Source: a virus. From it: 38,806 bases of DNA. The notes under the pieces were generated by a model. The model did no database searches and was not told the DNA's origin. It saw only the letters and a program-made list of their open reading frames with translations. This document shows, piece after piece, positions 38,438 through 38,806 of this stretch (positions within the stretch are counted from its first letter, which is position 1; every line of letters starts with the position of its first letter). The position numbers and the translations under genes were made by a program. The stretch spans positions 1 through 38,806 of the IMG/VR virus record IMGVR_UViG_3300021083_000353, one strand, 5' to 3'.

Positions 38438-38806
38438 ATGGATTTCTGGTCCGGACTACTTACCGGGGGAATTGGGCTCTGGCTTATCCAGCGGATTGAC
38501 GGAGGCTGGAAGGGGGCCTTGGAGCGGAAGGGTAAGGAGAAGGACGCTCTTGCCCTCCTCCGGGGACTGCCACCAGATGCCAAGGGAGCCCTGGCAAACT
38601 ACAAAGTCCATGGAACCCACACTCTTTGGCTCTCTCCCAGGGACCCAATGCTTCACTACCTCTCGGAACTCAATCTCCTTATCCAGGGAAGCCCTCGCGG
38701 ATTTGCCCCGACTGAGCCAGTCGCCTTCCTGGTCGTCCCAAGGGTCTGGAAGCTCATGGACCGCTGGATCGCCGGCGCCCCAGAAATCGCAAAGATCATC
38801 GGCGAT
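38438..38806 (+). CDS. Membrane-anchored protein, possibly SieB-like (3' truncated)
   Basis: An open frame with ATG 38438 preceded by GAGGTGG runs 123 codons to the window edge. It begins with a hydrophobic segment (WSGLLTGGIGLWLIQRI), then a cytoplasmic-type domain containing LLRGLPPDAKGALANY and LLIQGSPRGFAPTEPVAFLVV. This pattern is faintly like superinfection exclusion protein SieB C-terminal domains. The end is missing, so the assignment is tentative. Composition is less GC-rich than in the late genes. Confidence 0.45.
   Translation, partial: MDFWSGLLTGGIGLWLIQRIDGGWKGALERKGKEKDALALLRGLPPDAKGALANYKVHGTHTLWLSPRDPMLHYLSELNLLIQGSPRGFAPTEPVAFLVVPRVWKLMDRWIAGAPEIAKIIGD

Overview
The window is 38.8 kb of a high-GC temperate bacteriophage with a contractile tail (myovirus morphology). 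The order of head and tail families (DUF1073-type portal, Mu F-like head protein, DUF2213-type protease/scaffold, DUF2184-type capsid, DUF4054-type adaptor, DUF3383-type sheath, DUF3277-type tube, gp138-type spike, gp25, gpJ, DUF2612) is one I know from small myoviruses such as Obolenskvirus-like and BcepB1A-like phages. The host cannot be named from sequence. GC content, strong GGAGG ribosome sites, a GH108-type endolysin and a possible spanin-like protein point to a high-GC Gram-negative bacterium. Family assignments come from motif recognition, not from searches.

Layout. Positions 1-3.3 kb (+) hold replication genes: SF2 helicase, primase/TOPRIM protein and a winged-helix replication protein, followed by an iteron-like array. 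Positions 3.3-6.5 kb (+) hold an unknown gene, an HNH nuclease, a NinB-like protein and both terminase subunits. Positions 6.5-9.3 kb (+) hold three small genes, a decamer repeat array and a lysis cassette (endolysin plus three small membrane proteins), placed unusually between TerL and portal. Positions 9.3-17.5 kb (+) are head and neck; 17.5-29.2 kb (+) are tail and baseplate, with a clear programmed -1 frameshift in the tail assembly chaperone and an AT-rich tail-fibre tip. Positions 29.2-29.6 kb hold a terminator, a tRNA-Arg(ACG) 3' fragment that I read as attP, and a second terminator. Positions 29.6-37.9 kb (-) form one long leftward operon. Read in its own direction it has a leader ORF, an HNH nuclease, a zinc-ribbon protein, a RecE-like exonuclease, an SSB-like protein, a coiled-coil protein, a YbcO-like nuclease, several micro-ORFs, an accessory block (unknown protein, AcrVA2-like protein, membrane proteins, secreted PLD nuclease), then excisionase and integrase. 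Positions 38.0-38.8 kb (+) begin a rightward unit with a zinc-ribbon protein and a truncated membrane-anchored protein.

An att site with phage genes on both sides suggests that the sequence is circular or permuted phage DNA rather than the end of an integrated prophage. No CI-like repressor is seen; it may lie outside the window. Genes are tightly packed with ATGA, GTGA and TGATG overlaps, implying translational coupling. The best candidates for undescribed biology are the leftward accessory block (31.0-33.8 kb), the frame-independent repeat array at 3.08-3.18 kb, the decamer array before the lysis genes, and a beta-repeat module present in three unrelated virion proteins.
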